64,000 bases of DNA from Salinisphaera shabanensis E1L3A (GTDB lineage Bacteria > Pseudomonadota > Gammaproteobacteria > Nevskiales > Salinisphaeraceae): positions 62,001-126,000 of the forward strand of contig NZ_AFNV02000003.1 in the NCBI RefSeq assembly GCF_000215955.2. The letters are read 5' to 3'. The position numbers and the translations under genes are program-made. Below are positions 34,429-42,192 of the stretch, in pieces. The number at the start of each line of letters is the position of its first letter. The first letter of the stretch is position 1. Below the pieces are notes generated by a model. It was given only the letters and a program-made list of their open reading frames with translations. It had not been told where the DNA came from and made no database searches.

Positions 34429-34965
34429 ATGAAGCGACGTGTTTTTATCGGTGGTGCGGTTTTCAGTGCGCTAGGTGTGACCGCGCTCGGCCGCGTATTG
34501 GCCGACGATGAAGCCCCCGGCGGCGTGAAAACGGGCGATACGGGTTCCGGTGTCGAGGTGGCGAGCGTGGAAAAAACCGAAGCCGAATGGCGTGAACAGC
34601 TCTCACCGGAAGCGTTTCGGGTGCTGCGCAAGGAGGGCACCGAGCCGGCCGGATCGAGCGCGCTCAATGACGTGAAGGCCGAGGGCGAATTCGTCTGCGC
34701 CGGCTGTGAGCTGCCGTTGTTCAAAAGCGACTGGAAATTCGAATCCGGCACCGGTTGGCCGAGTTTCTATAACTACATCGATGGCCACCTCGGCTTCAAG
34801 ACCGATTACAAGCTGATCATCCCGCGCAAGGAATATCATTGCGCGCGCTGTGGCGGCCATCAGGGGCATGTCTTCAACGATGGGCCGAAGCCGACCGGCA
34901 AGCGCTATTGCAATAACGGTGTCGCGCTTAAATTCGTGCCCGCTTCGGAAAGCGTGCGTAGCTGA
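34429..34965 (+). CDS. msrB: Exported peptide-methionine (R)-S-oxide reductase
   Basis: Reduces methionine-R-sulfoxide in proteins. The 178-residue protein starts with MKRRVFIGG and a hydrophobic stretch, a possible Tat or Sec export signal, so it likely works in the periplasm. MsrB domain: zinc cysteines CAGC and CARC, GTGWPSF, HQGHVF and the catalytic Cys in RYCNNGVAL. A bidirectional terminator follows. No msrA is seen nearby. Confidence 0.92.
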   Translation: MKRRVFIGGAVFSALGVTALGRVLADDEAPGGVKTGDTGSGVEVASVEKTEAEWREQLSPEAFRVLRKEGTEPAGSSALNDVKAEGEFVCAGCELPLFKSDWKFESGTGWPSFYNYIDGHLGFKTDYKLIIPRKEYHCARCGGHQGHVFNDGPKPTGKRYCNNGVALKFVPASESVRS

Positions 34966-34986
34966 TCGATAGCGCCGACACGAAAA

Positions 34987-35013
34987 AAGCCCCGGCTGAC
35001 CGGGGCTTTTTTT
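34987..35013. terminator. Bidirectional terminator between msrB and the DUF2147 gene
   Basis: AAGCCCCGG-CTGA-CCGGGGCTT with six A before it (34983-34988) and seven T after it (35007-35013), so it can act on both strands for the two convergent genes. The stem is close in sequence to the porin terminator at 13465-13490. Confidence 0.93.
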
Positions 35014-35052
35014 GTCGCTTAGACGTGCATTGGCGACTCGTTCGATGCCGCG

Positions 35053-35517
35053 CTATTTCTGCAGCAGATCCTGGTGTACGTTTTCGGCGTCCGATTCGAT
35101 ACGTTTCCAGGTCTGCGATTTGCCGATCAGGCTGATGCCGATATAGCCGCGTGCCTCGATCGTATCCGGACCGGTCTGTGTGGCCTTGGCCTTATACGTC
35201 TTGCCGTTGTTCGGATCGTAGATCGTGCCGCCTTCGAACTCGCCGTTGCCGGCATATTTCAGGCCATCGAGTACCGTGATGCCCAGCAATCTGCGATCAC
35301 GTTTGGACTCGTCGGGGTTGTTCTTGTCGTAGCGTGCCTTGCCGCTCTTCGAACCCACGATCTTGCCTTTCCAGGTATCGCCTTCTTCATAGAGCTGCAC
35401 ATAGCCACCGCTCGCGGTTTCCCACACGCCGGCCGCGTCCTCTGCCTTCATATCTGCTGCAAAGGCACTGCTGGATGCGACCAGCATCGCGCTGGCGAGT
35501 AGAGCATGTTTGAACAT
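35053..35517 (-). CDS. DUF2147 family periplasmic protein
   Basis: A 154-residue protein with a signal peptide (to SAFA-ADMK, about residue 20) and a DUF2147 beta-barrel-like domain (AAGVWETASGGYVQLYE, GGTIYDPNNGKTYKAK). Function unknown. Strong GAGGAG ribosome site. Shares the bidirectional terminator with msrB. Confidence 0.86.
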   Translation of the reverse strand: MFKHALLASAMLVASSSAFAADMKAEDAAGVWETASGGYVQLYEEGDTWKGKIVGSKSGKARYDKNNPDESKRDRRLLGITVLDGLKYAGNGEFEGGTIYDPNNGKTYKAKATQTGPDTIEARGYIGISLIGKSQTWKRIESDAENVHQDLLQK

Positions 35518-35677
35518 CGATTCATCTCCTCTTTGAGTCAGTTCGTGTGTATAGCATGCCCGAAACAGCCAAACGACGTATGAATCGCCACGCGAGACAG
35601 GGCCTGTGGCGGGCCGCTAGACTGCGCGCATATTTCATACGCGTCGGTTTCACAGCGCGCTCCACGCAGGAAGGCCC

Positions 35678-36430
35678 ATGTCCGGGGAAGCACTCATCGC
35701 CGTTTTTATCGATTTCGAGAATCTCGCGCTGGGCGTGAAGGATCTGCCGGGCGGCGAGTTCGATATGGGCCTGATCCACAAGCGTGTGTTAGAGAAAGGG
35801 CGGCTCGTGTTCAAGCGTGCCTATTGCGACTGGAGCCAGTATCGCGGGCAGATGAAATCGTTCCACTCCATGGGTATCGAGATGATCGATATCCCGCAAA
35901 CGCGTATTTCCGGTAAGAACAGCGCCGATATCCGTATGGTCGTGGATGCGCTCGATCTATGCTATTCCAAGGACCATATCGACACATTCGTGCTGGTTTC
36001 AGGCGATTCGGATTTCTCGCCGCTGGTCTCCAAGCTCAAGGAAAATAACAAGCGCGTGATCGGCTGCGGGGTGAAATCCTCGACATCGGATCTGCTGGTC
36101 GCCAATTGCGACGAATTCATCTACTACGATGACCTGGTGCGCAAATCCGGCCGTGCACGCAAGCGCAAGGCGGAATCAGGCCAAAAGCAGGACAAGGGCG
36201 CCCAGGCGCGCGAACAGCTGCTCGAAATCGTGTCGTCGCTGGAGTCCGACTACGACCCGGTGTGGGGTTCGCTGGTCAAGCAGACCATCAAGCGTGTCTA
36301 TCCGAGCTTCAACGAAAGCTACTACGGTTTCAAAAGCTTCACCGACCTGCTCAAGTCTGCCGAACAGAACGGTCAGATTACACTCGAATACGATGCCGAG
36401 CGCGGCAACTACAAGGTGGCGGTGAGCTAG
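35678..36430 (+). CDS. NYN-domain putative RNase with LOTUS/OST-HTH C-terminus
   Basis: A 250-residue protein. The N-terminal NYN (PIN-like) domain (residues 5-150) shows acidic active-site residues in IDFENLALG, ADIRMVVDALDL and VSGDSDFSPLV, a LabA-like pattern. A basic linker (ARKRKAESGQKQDKG) leads to a C-terminal OST-HTH/LOTUS-type domain (about 175-248), thought to bind RNA. Likely an RNA-targeting nuclease; target unknown. GGAAGG ribosome site. Confidence 0.85.
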   Translation: MSGEALIAVFIDFENLALGVKDLPGGEFDMGLIHKRVLEKGRLVFKRAYCDWSQYRGQMKSFHSMGIEMIDIPQTRISGKNSADIRMVVDALDLCYSKDHIDTFVLVSGDSDFSPLVSKLKENNKRVIGCGVKSSTSDLLVANCDEFIYYDDLVRKSGRARKRKAESGQKQDKGAQAREQLLEIVSSLESDYDPVWGSLVKQTIKRVYPSFNESYYGFKSFTDLLKSAEQNGQITLEYDAERGNYKVAVS

Positions 36431-36445
36431 GGGACTGTTGCCTAT

Positions 36446-36476
36446 AAAAAACCCGGCGCCGCAAACGACGCCGGGT
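36446..36476 (-). terminator. Terminator of the sodC-like gene
   Basis: On the minus strand ACCCGGCG...CGCCGGGT form an 8-bp stem with a 10-nt loop, followed by six T (the A run 36446-36451 on the plus strand). It lies 33 bp past the sodC-like stop and just past the convergent NYN gene. Confidence 0.85.
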
Positions 36477-36508
36477 CGGGCCTGGCCCTGATCGGGCCAG
36501 ATACCGGC

Positions 36509-37393
36509 TTACATCGACGAGTCGCTGTCATCCGAGCTGTTGCTGCTCGTATTCGCATCCGCCGAGGGCTCGGCATCCGACATGCTCGAGTCGTTGCTGC
36601 CGGAGGCGTCGGCATTCGAACTCATGCCGCCGTCCGCTTCGGCGATACCGATCACACCGCAAGCCTGACGCGAACCGGCGGCGCCGATCGGAGGCTGGTT
36701 CGGATCGTTGGCTTTTTCGTGGATGATGACGCCGCGGCCGATCAGCGCCTTGGCACCGGTCAGCGATGCGCCGTCGAGTGTGCCTTCGTCCGAGGCGCTG
36801 CCATCTTCGCCCACGTCGAGGTCACCCAGATCGCCGGTGATGCGGTCGATATCCGCCGGCGGATTCTTGGAACTGCCTTCGAGGTTGAAGTGCGTGCCGG
36901 CCGACTTGCCATCGCCGGCAGAGCAATCGCCATACAGATGGATATGATAGCCGTGCTTGCCGGGCGCGAGGCCCTCGGCTTCGGTGGTATAGGCGACGCC
37001 GCCGTCCTGGGGGGTGAAACGGATCGTCGCCGATATGCCGTCGTTACCCTCGGTGCCGTGTAGTACTGCGACCGCGGCCTGTGGCATATCTTCGCTGGCG
37101 GGCGCGCTGTCGCCGCTGGCCATGCCCGAATCGTTATTGGCCTGACTGTCGCCGTTCATCATGGCGTCGTCGCCCATCTGCGACTCGCCGTCCGCCTGTG
37201 AGTCGCTCTCCATCTGGGTACCGCTGTCGGCGGCCATATCGCCACTGTTTTCGCTGGCGGTATTGGTCTCGGCGTTGGCGGTGGTGTCTGCGGTATCAGC
37301 GTTGGCTTCGTTCTGATCGTCGTTATTGCCGCATGCGGTCAGGCTCATCGCCAGCAGCATTGCAGCCGAAACGGAGACTACGGATTTCATCAT
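36509..37393 (-). CDS. sodC: SodC-like lipoprotein lacking two zinc-site histidines
   Basis: Secreted Cu superoxide dismutase-like protein of 294 residues: lipobox SLTAC (Cys21), an acidic Asn/Asp/Ser/Met-rich linker (22-105), then the SOD fold. All four copper ligands are present (His150, His152, His168, His225), as are the disulfide pair Cys157/Cys245 and the electrostatic-guide Arg242. The zinc-site histidines 71 and 80 of human SOD1 align with Lys176 and Ile185; only Asp188 remains. It may be Cu-only, as known for Mycobacterium tuberculosis SodC and fungal SOD5. A second acidic tail follows (254-294). Confidence 0.85.
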   Translation of the reverse strand: MMKSVVSVSAAMLLAMSLTACGNNDDQNEANADTADTTANAETNTASENSGDMAADSGTQMESDSQADGESQMGDDAMMNGDSQANNDSGMASGDSAPASEDMPQAAVAVLHGTEGNDGISATIRFTPQDGGVAYTTEAEGLAPGKHGYHIHLYGDCSAGDGKSAGTHFNLEGSSKNPPADIDRITGDLGDLDVGEDGSASDEGTLDGASLTGAKALIGRGVIIHEKANDPNQPPIGAAGSRQACGVIGIAEADGGMSSNADASGSNDSSMSDAEPSADANTSSNSSDDSDSSM

Positions 37394-37452
37394 GGACCTT
37401 CCTTTCCTTGGGGAATGTCGTGGGTAAGAGCGCAGTGTTCATCAAAACACGT

Positions 37453-37881
37453 TCAGCCGCGTCGTGCTTGCAGCCGGGCCACGATCGACTCGGCGTCATG
37501 CTCGGCGACAAATAATTCGCCATGGTTCGCCTGCATCCAGCGCCCGAGCTCGGCGCGACGCGTATCGAGCAGATCGGCCAGCGCATCGATATGTTCGCCC
37601 TGGCCGAGCGCGGCTTCGCGGCGTAGCGGGTCGCGCTGTGAATCGACGAACGCGACAGTCTGGCGATAGCGCGGCGTGTTCGGCTCGGTTACCGAGGCAT
37701 CGGTCGAAGCACGGCTGCTGGCCAGAACGCCTTTCGTTACGGTGCGTGCTGCATCGGCCGCCGCGTTGGTGGTGCTGATCGCAGCGGAGCAGCCACCGAG
37801 CAGCACGGTTGCGGCAGCGACGACTGCAAGTTGCTGCAGGCTGTTATGGCCGCGCAATCCATCTTTAAATCTGACAATCAA
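37453..37881 (-). CDS. DUF3015-like lipoprotein
   Basis: A 142-residue predicted lipoprotein with lipobox LLGGC near residue 30 and a C-terminal segment GQGEHIDALADLL followed by WMQANHGELF, similar to DUF3015 proteins. No function known. The start is unusual: no ATG is available; TTG at 37881 has AGGGG about 7 nt upstream. It lies upstream of the sodC-like gene on the same strand, 60 bp apart. Confidence 0.6.
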   Translation of the reverse strand: MIVRFKDGLRGHNSLQQLAVVAAATVLLGGCSAAISTTNAAADAARTVTKGVLASSRASTDASVTEPNTPRYRQTVAFVDSQRDPLRREAALGQGEHIDALADLLDTRRAELGRWMQANHGELFVAEHDAESIVARLQARRG

Positions 37882-37892
37882 GGATATCCCCT

Positions 37893-38036
37893 ATGACCGT
37901 TATCGTTATGGCGCCACGCTATCGTCTGGGCGTGGGCAGCACAATAGGGATTGTGACCACATTTAGATGCGCGCTTTTGTGTGCAGAACAAACATCACAG
38001 CCGTCGCGACGGCTGAGCCCGGCCGAGCATTCATGA
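37893..38036 (+). CDS. Possible 47-residue leader ORF before the dehalogenase
   Basis: ATG 37893 is preceded by AAGGA at 8 nt and opens a 47-residue frame whose TGA overlaps the dehalogenase ATG (ATGA at 38033-38036). The product is short, with a central hydrophobic stretch (VGSTIGIVTTF) and no known motif. It may be a coupled leader peptide or chance. Confidence 0.3.
   Translation: MTVIVMAPRYRLGVGSTIGIVTTFRCALLCAEQTSQPSRRLSPAEHS
37998..38015. promoter_or_regulatory. 18-bp perfect palindrome before the dehalogenase gene
   Basis: CAGCCGTCGCGACGGCTG is its own reverse complement and ends 17 nt before the dehalogenase ATG. Size fits a dimeric repressor operator; no candidate regulator gene is adjacent. 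It is inside the possible leader ORF. Confidence 0.35.
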
Positions 38037-38932
38037 CACGTCAGGTTTATCGAACACCCGAAGCCCGCTTTACGGATTTGCCCGGCTTTGCCTACACGCC
38101 GCGCTATGCCGAAGTCGATGGCTTGCGCATGCATTATGCCGAAGCAGGCCCCGCCAATGCTTCGCCGGTGGTGCTGCTGCACGGCGAGCCAACATGGGCA
38201 TACCTGTATCGACATATGATCGAGCCGTTGGTCGCGGCCGGTTATCGCGTACTCGCGCCCGATCTGATTGGCTGCGGCCGTTCCGACAAACCGGCTGCGG
38301 TCGCCGATTACAGCTACGCCAGCCACGTTGCGTGGACCGGGGCATGGTTCGCACAACTGGGACTGACGGATGTGACTCTGTTCTGTCAGGACTGGGGGTC
38401 GCTGATCGGTCTCAGGCTGGTGGCCGAACAGCCCGATATCTTCGCCCGTGTCTTCGTGGGCAACGGTTTTCTGCCAACCGGTGACGAAAATATGCCGGTG
38501 CTGTTCTCGGCCTGGCGCGCATTTGCACGTTATAGCCCGGTTTTTCCGGTGGGGGCGATCGTGCAGGCTGGCAGCCGCCGCTGGCTCTCTCGCGTCGAGC
38601 GGGCCGCTTATAACGCGCCGTTTCCAGATAAACGTTATACCGCCGGTATTCGCGCCTTCCCCGGCCTTGTCCCGATCACGCCGAACGATCCGGCCACGCC
38701 CGCAAACCGTGCCGCATGGGAATCTCTGGCGCGGTTTTCACGACCGTTTCATACTTGTTTTGCTGACGGTGACCCAATCACCCGTGGTGCGGATCGGGCG
38801 CTGCGCCGCCGCGTTGCCGGGGCTGCCCACGTGCCGCACACCACGATCCGGCACGCCCGCCATTTTCTGCAGGAAGATCAGGGTCCGGCGATTGCCGAAT
38901 TCATGCTCGCGCAAATGGGCGCGCCAAACTGA
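38033..38932 (+). CDS. Haloalkane dehalogenase-like alpha/beta hydrolase
   Basis: A 299-residue alpha/beta hydrolase with the HLD-I pattern: HGEPTWAYLYR (oxyanion/halide region), nucleophile Asp120 in FCQDWGSLIG followed by the halide-binding Trp121, acid Asp in ADGDPIT and catalytic His in RHFLQED. The enzyme would hydrolyse haloalkanes to alcohol plus halide; epoxide or other ester activity is possible. I start at ATG 38033 (MTRQVYRTPEARF). Converges with the ParA gene, 12 bp apart. Confidence 0.85.
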   Translation: MTRQVYRTPEARFTDLPGFAYTPRYAEVDGLRMHYAEAGPANASPVVLLHGEPTWAYLYRHMIEPLVAAGYRVLAPDLIGCGRSDKPAAVADYSYASHVAWTGAWFAQLGLTDVTLFCQDWGSLIGLRLVAEQPDIFARVFVGNGFLPTGDENMPVLFSAWRAFARYSPVFPVGAIVQAGSRRWLSRVERAAYNAPFPDKRYTAGIRAFPGLVPITPNDPATPANRAAWESLARFSRPFHTCFADGDPITRGADRALRRRVAGAAHVPHTTIRHARHFLQEDQGPAIAEFMLAQMGAPN

Positions 38933-38944
38933 TACCGACCTCGT

Positions 38945-39676
38945 TCAGCTGATTTCTTCGTAAAGCGCGCGGTACTGCGCGGCCGCCCGGCTGCGCGGTG
39001 CGTAGACGCTGATGGGCGCTCGATGCGCACCCATCTGTTCGACGTGCGTGCTGTAGTCGATAAAGGTCTTGGGCGCTTTTTTCATTGTGGCCGGGGGCGA
39101 TTCGATCATCTCACGATGCATTTTCCGGCGCCGATCGGCCATCGAAAAGAACGGCGTCACCCGGGTTTTGCCGACTTTCTTGTCGTCGACATGTTCGAGC
39201 ACTTCGTCGAGCGCGCGCAACGACAACGGTGTGGGTACGACTGGCACCAGCACCCGGTCGGCTGCGCGCAGCACGGAGGTGGCCAGCGCGCCGATACCGG
39301 GCGGGCAATCAAGCACCAACAGCGAATAGCTTTCGGAAAACGGCTCGATCAGGTTCTCGAGCACCTTGCGTGGCTGCTTGGCCGCATGAATTTGCGCATC
39401 CCAATCACGATAGCCGCGATCGCCCGGCAGAATGGACAGCCGTTCGTAGTCGGTGGGTTGAATATACCGCCCCAGTGGCTCCTTGCCGGACACCACGCGC
39501 TTGGCCGAGATGTCGGGTGATTCGTCGATGCCGTAATACCAGCTGGCTGCCCCCTGCGGGTCCAGATCCCAGAGCAATACATGCTTGCCGGCCTGGGCTG
39601 CCTCGAAGGCGAGATTGACGGCAGCGGCGGTCTTGCCGACGCCGCCTTTGAGACTGTAGAGCGCGATCGTTTTCAT
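38945..39676 (-). CDS. Orphan ParA-family ATPase
   Basis: A 243-residue ParA/MinD-type ATPase: deviant Walker A KGGVGKTAAAVNLA, Walker A' LLWDLDPQGAAS and Walker B LLVLDCPPG. No ParB, N-terminal DNA-binding domain or plasmid gene is beside it. Such single ParA proteins position protein complexes or act in chromosome or surface organisation. Start chosen at ATG 39676 (MKTIALYSLKGG); the frame extends to 39736 with a Cys/Arg-rich stretch. Confidence 0.86.
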   Translation of the reverse strand: MKTIALYSLKGGVGKTAAAVNLAFEAAQAGKHVLLWDLDPQGAASWYYGIDESPDISAKRVVSGKEPLGRYIQPTDYERLSILPGDRGYRDWDAQIHAAKQPRKVLENLIEPFSESYSLLVLDCPPGIGALATSVLRAADRVLVPVVPTPLSLRALDEVLEHVDDKKVGKTRVTPFFSMADRRRKMHREMIESPPATMKKAPKTFIDYSTHVEQMGAHRAPISVYAPRSRAAAQYRALYEEIS

Positions 39677-39779
39677 GAGATGAATTCTAAGCAGAAAACG
39701 GCGTGCGCATCTATCGTGCCCGTATGACAACTGCAATGAGACGGATTGACCGGCACATGCCAGCGTTTAAGCTGCTGTG

Positions 39780-40277
39780 ATGCGTATTGCTCTGATCGCC
39801 GATACCCACGGCCATATTGACCCTCGAATAGCCGACGCCGTGCGCGGTGCTGATGTGCTTGTGCATGCCGGTGATGTCGGCGATGGCATCGAAGCGGCGA
39901 TCACGCCATTGGCCGAGCAGATCGTGATCGTGCAGGGCAACAACGACCCCGGCGATTCCGGCTGGCCGGAAAGCGAAGTCCTCGACCTGCCGGGTGGCAA
40001 ACTGGCGGTCATCCACGGCGATCAGTGGCCGGCGAAAACACGCCATCGCAAGCTGCGCGAACGTTTTCCACACGCCCAGGCCATCGTATGCGGTCATAGC
40101 CATCGGCGGGTACAGGACACTGACGAAACGCCCTGGGTGCTCAACCCGGGTGCGGCCGGGCGTTCGCGTGCCTACGGTGGGCCGGGCTGGATCGAGCTGA
40201 TCGCCGAGAGCGGGCAGTGGCAGCTCCGGGCCGAGGCGTTCGAGCCACTGGCCAAGCGTCAGCGCAAGCGAAGCTGA
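39780..40277 (+). CDS. YfcE/MJ0936-type metallophosphodiesterase
   Basis: A 165-residue calcineurin-like phosphodiesterase. Metal motifs are visible: IADTHGH (Asp-x-His), GDVGD, QGNNDP and CGHSHRR. Members of the YfcE/MJ0936 family hydrolyse phosphodiesters in vitro; the physiological substrate is unknown. The frame starts GTG-ATG at 39777-39780; I use the ATG. Faces away from the ParA gene. Confidence 0.9.
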   Translation: MRIALIADTHGHIDPRIADAVRGADVLVHAGDVGDGIEAAITPLAEQIVIVQGNNDPGDSGWPESEVLDLPGGKLAVIHGDQWPAKTRHRKLRERFPHAQAIVCGHSHRRVQDTDETPWVLNPGAAGRSRAYGGPGWIELIAESGQWQLRAEAFEPLAKRQRKRS

Positions 40278-40395
40278 ATCGGATAGCGGATGAGCCGATT
40301 CGGCAGCCCCGGCAACGGTATAGTGCAAAAGCGTTGGCAACGTCTCCGCTCGGGTGCTGCGCTCATGAGGGCCGTTTGATGGCTGTTTTAAACCG

Positions 40396-41199
40396 GTGGC
40401 TGGTGTGTCCGAATTGCCTGTAACCGTCGCGATTGATGGATCGGTTTGCGTCATCACCCTCAATCGCCCCGATAAACGCAACGCCGTGGATCGGCCGACC
40501 GCCGATAAGCTGCGTCAGGCTTTTATCGATTTCGAGGTCGATTCGGATCTCGCGGTTGCTGTACTCACCGGCGCCGGTGGGCACTTCTGTGCCGGCGCCG
40601 ACCTCCAAGCCCTGGGCGACGCCGAACGTCGCAACGCCGTCGATCCGGACGGCGCCGGCCCTGGACCGATGGGCCCGACTCGTATGCGTCTCGACAAGCC
40701 GGTAATTGGTGCCGTTCCCGGCTACGCCGTGGCGGGTGGGCTGGAACTGGCGCTCTGGTGTGATCTACGGGTGATCGAGGATTCGACCGTTTTCGGCGTG
40801 TTCTGCCGGCGCTGGGGCGTACCTTTGATCGACGGCGGTACCGTGCGGTTGGCGCGCCTCGTGGGCCAGGCCCGCGCGCTCGACATGGTTCTGACCGGCC
40901 GCCCGGTTGAAGCCGACGAAGCACTACAGATGGGCCTGGCCAGTCGCTGCGTTGCCGACGGTCAGTCGTTGACCGCTGCACTGGAACTGGCGCACGCGAT
41001 TGCGCGCTTCCCGCAACAATGTCTGCGTGCCGACCGGCGTTCGCTCTATAGCCAATGGGATTACGAGTTGGACGAGGCCCTGCGGCGCGAAGGCGCCGGC
41101 GGTTATCCGATCGTGTTCGCCGAAGCCATTGATGGCGCCGCTCGTTTTGCCGATGGTGCAGGGCGCCACGGCAGTTTCGATGAAAGCGATCAGACGTAA
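40396..41199 (+). CDS. Enoyl-CoA hydratase/isomerase family protein
   Basis: Crotonase-fold enzyme of about 267 residues with oxyanion-hole motifs HFCAGADLQALG and AVAGGLELALWCD. One catalytic-Glu region is IDGGTVRLARLVG (Asp replaces the usual Glu) and the second is EADEALQMGL. Starts: GTG 40396 or GTG 40405; no strong ribosome site. Acyl-CoA substrate unknown; probably a beta-oxidation or short-chain-acid role. Confidence 0.88.
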   Translation: MAGVSELPVTVAIDGSVCVITLNRPDKRNAVDRPTADKLRQAFIDFEVDSDLAVAVLTGAGGHFCAGADLQALGDAERRNAVDPDGAGPGPMGPTRMRLDKPVIGAVPGYAVAGGLELALWCDLRVIEDSTVFGVFCRRWGVPLIDGGTVRLARLVGQARALDMVLTGRPVEADEALQMGLASRCVADGQSLTAALELAHAIARFPQQCLRADRRSLYSQWDYELDEALRREGAGGYPIVFAEAIDGAARFADGAGRHGSFDESDQT

Positions 41200-41265
41200 G
41201 GTCGGGCTGCGATGACCTCGACGGGCCTTGCACTGAGCAACCACGGCGGGCGGGGCAGCGTCCCA

Positions 41266-41339
41266 AGTACCGCCGATCGCGGTACTAAATGACCACGTGT
41301 TGGAAATCTTGCGTCGGCCCGCATGAAACGGGCCGACGC
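41266..41339. terminator. Two hairpins between convergent genes, probable bidirectional terminator
   Basis: AGTACCGC-CGATC-GCGGTACT (41266-41286, perfect 8-bp arms) and GCGTCGGCCCG-CATGAAA-CGGGCCGACGC (41311-41339, perfect 11-bp arms) lie in the 159-bp gap between the enoyl-CoA hydratase gene (+) and the PEGA-like lipoprotein (-). No T-run follows on either strand, so termination efficiency is uncertain. Confidence 0.55.
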
Positions 41340-41358
41340 GATCGGGACGGTAGGTGAA

Positions 41359-41985
41359 CTAGAACCGGGCGGTGACGGCGTTTGCGCCGTCCACGGGGTT
41401 CGGATTGGCGAGCAGCGTACGTGCCAGCTGATTAACGTCGTCGGTGCGATTCGCGTCGATATCCAGGGCCGCAAGAAGGCTCGAAAACGATTCGTCATCG
41501 GTGGGTCGCGAGGTGGCCGCCGCCGAGCGCAACTCTGAGTAGGTGACCACGACAAAACGTTCGATCGACTGCTTTTTATCCAGCACGCCGGCACTGTCGA
41601 CGGGCGGCAGCGTCACGAAATACTGATCCGGGCTGTATTCGTAAATCGCCCCCGTCGCGAAGTCGGTAGTCGAGCCGAATAGCCCGCCGAAAATAATGTT
41701 GCCGAAAAACCAGGGGTCGGTTTTCGTTGCGAGTGATTTGGATACGGTCCGGTAGCCTTCCATTTCAAAAGAAACGGTCTGGTCATTCTTCTTATCCAGA
41801 CGTGAGCTGACCGGTGTCTGGCCAATGATCTTTCCAGCGACTCGTACTGTCGCCCCTTCTGGTTCCGAATCAAAAGACACGTTCTGATCCGTGCCACTGG
41901 CGATAGTTGCGCAACCGCTGGAAAAACCGGCAAGCACAACAAGAAGAGCCGCCGTCGATGCGACTCTGTATACCCCAAAGCTCAT
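41359..41985 (-). CDS. PEGA-like lipoprotein
   Basis: A 208-residue predicted lipoprotein: lipobox FSSGC at about residue 25, then a PEGA-type beta domain (SFDSEPEGATVRVAGKIIGQTP, KNDQTVSFEMEGY). The remainder has no known motif. The gene and its 5' flank look less GC-rich than neighbours, a possible sign of foreign origin. Function unknown; PEGA domains are found in surface and carbohydrate-related proteins. Confidence 0.7.
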   Translation of the reverse strand: MSFGVYRVASTAALLVVLAGFSSGCATIASGTDQNVSFDSEPEGATVRVAGKIIGQTPVSSRLDKKNDQTVSFEMEGYRTVSKSLATKTDPWFFGNIIFGGLFGSTTDFATGAIYEYSPDQYFVTLPPVDSAGVLDKKQSIERFVVVTYSELRSAAATSRPTDDESFSSLLAALDIDANRTDDVNQLARTLLANPNPVDGANAVTARF

Positions 41986-42192
41986 AAATCCCCCAACTAC
42001 TCTTTTGTTTTAAGAAAGGGGATATTAGCTCAAGCGGGCGCAAACAGCGCAATTTCTCGGGCATATCGTGAAATTTTCTAGTCGTTGCGCTCTGATCGAA
42101 GTAAAGCGATATCGAGCTGTCATCCGTGCGCGACCGAACCAGGTCTTGCCCGACGAGCATGCAGCATACCCTGAGTGTCTCGCGGGGCTTTG

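Noticed and set aside
39711-40481. A 256-codon minus-strand frame opposite the phosphodiesterase gene
   Set aside because: The plus strand encodes all calcineurin-like metal motifs; the antisense frame has none.
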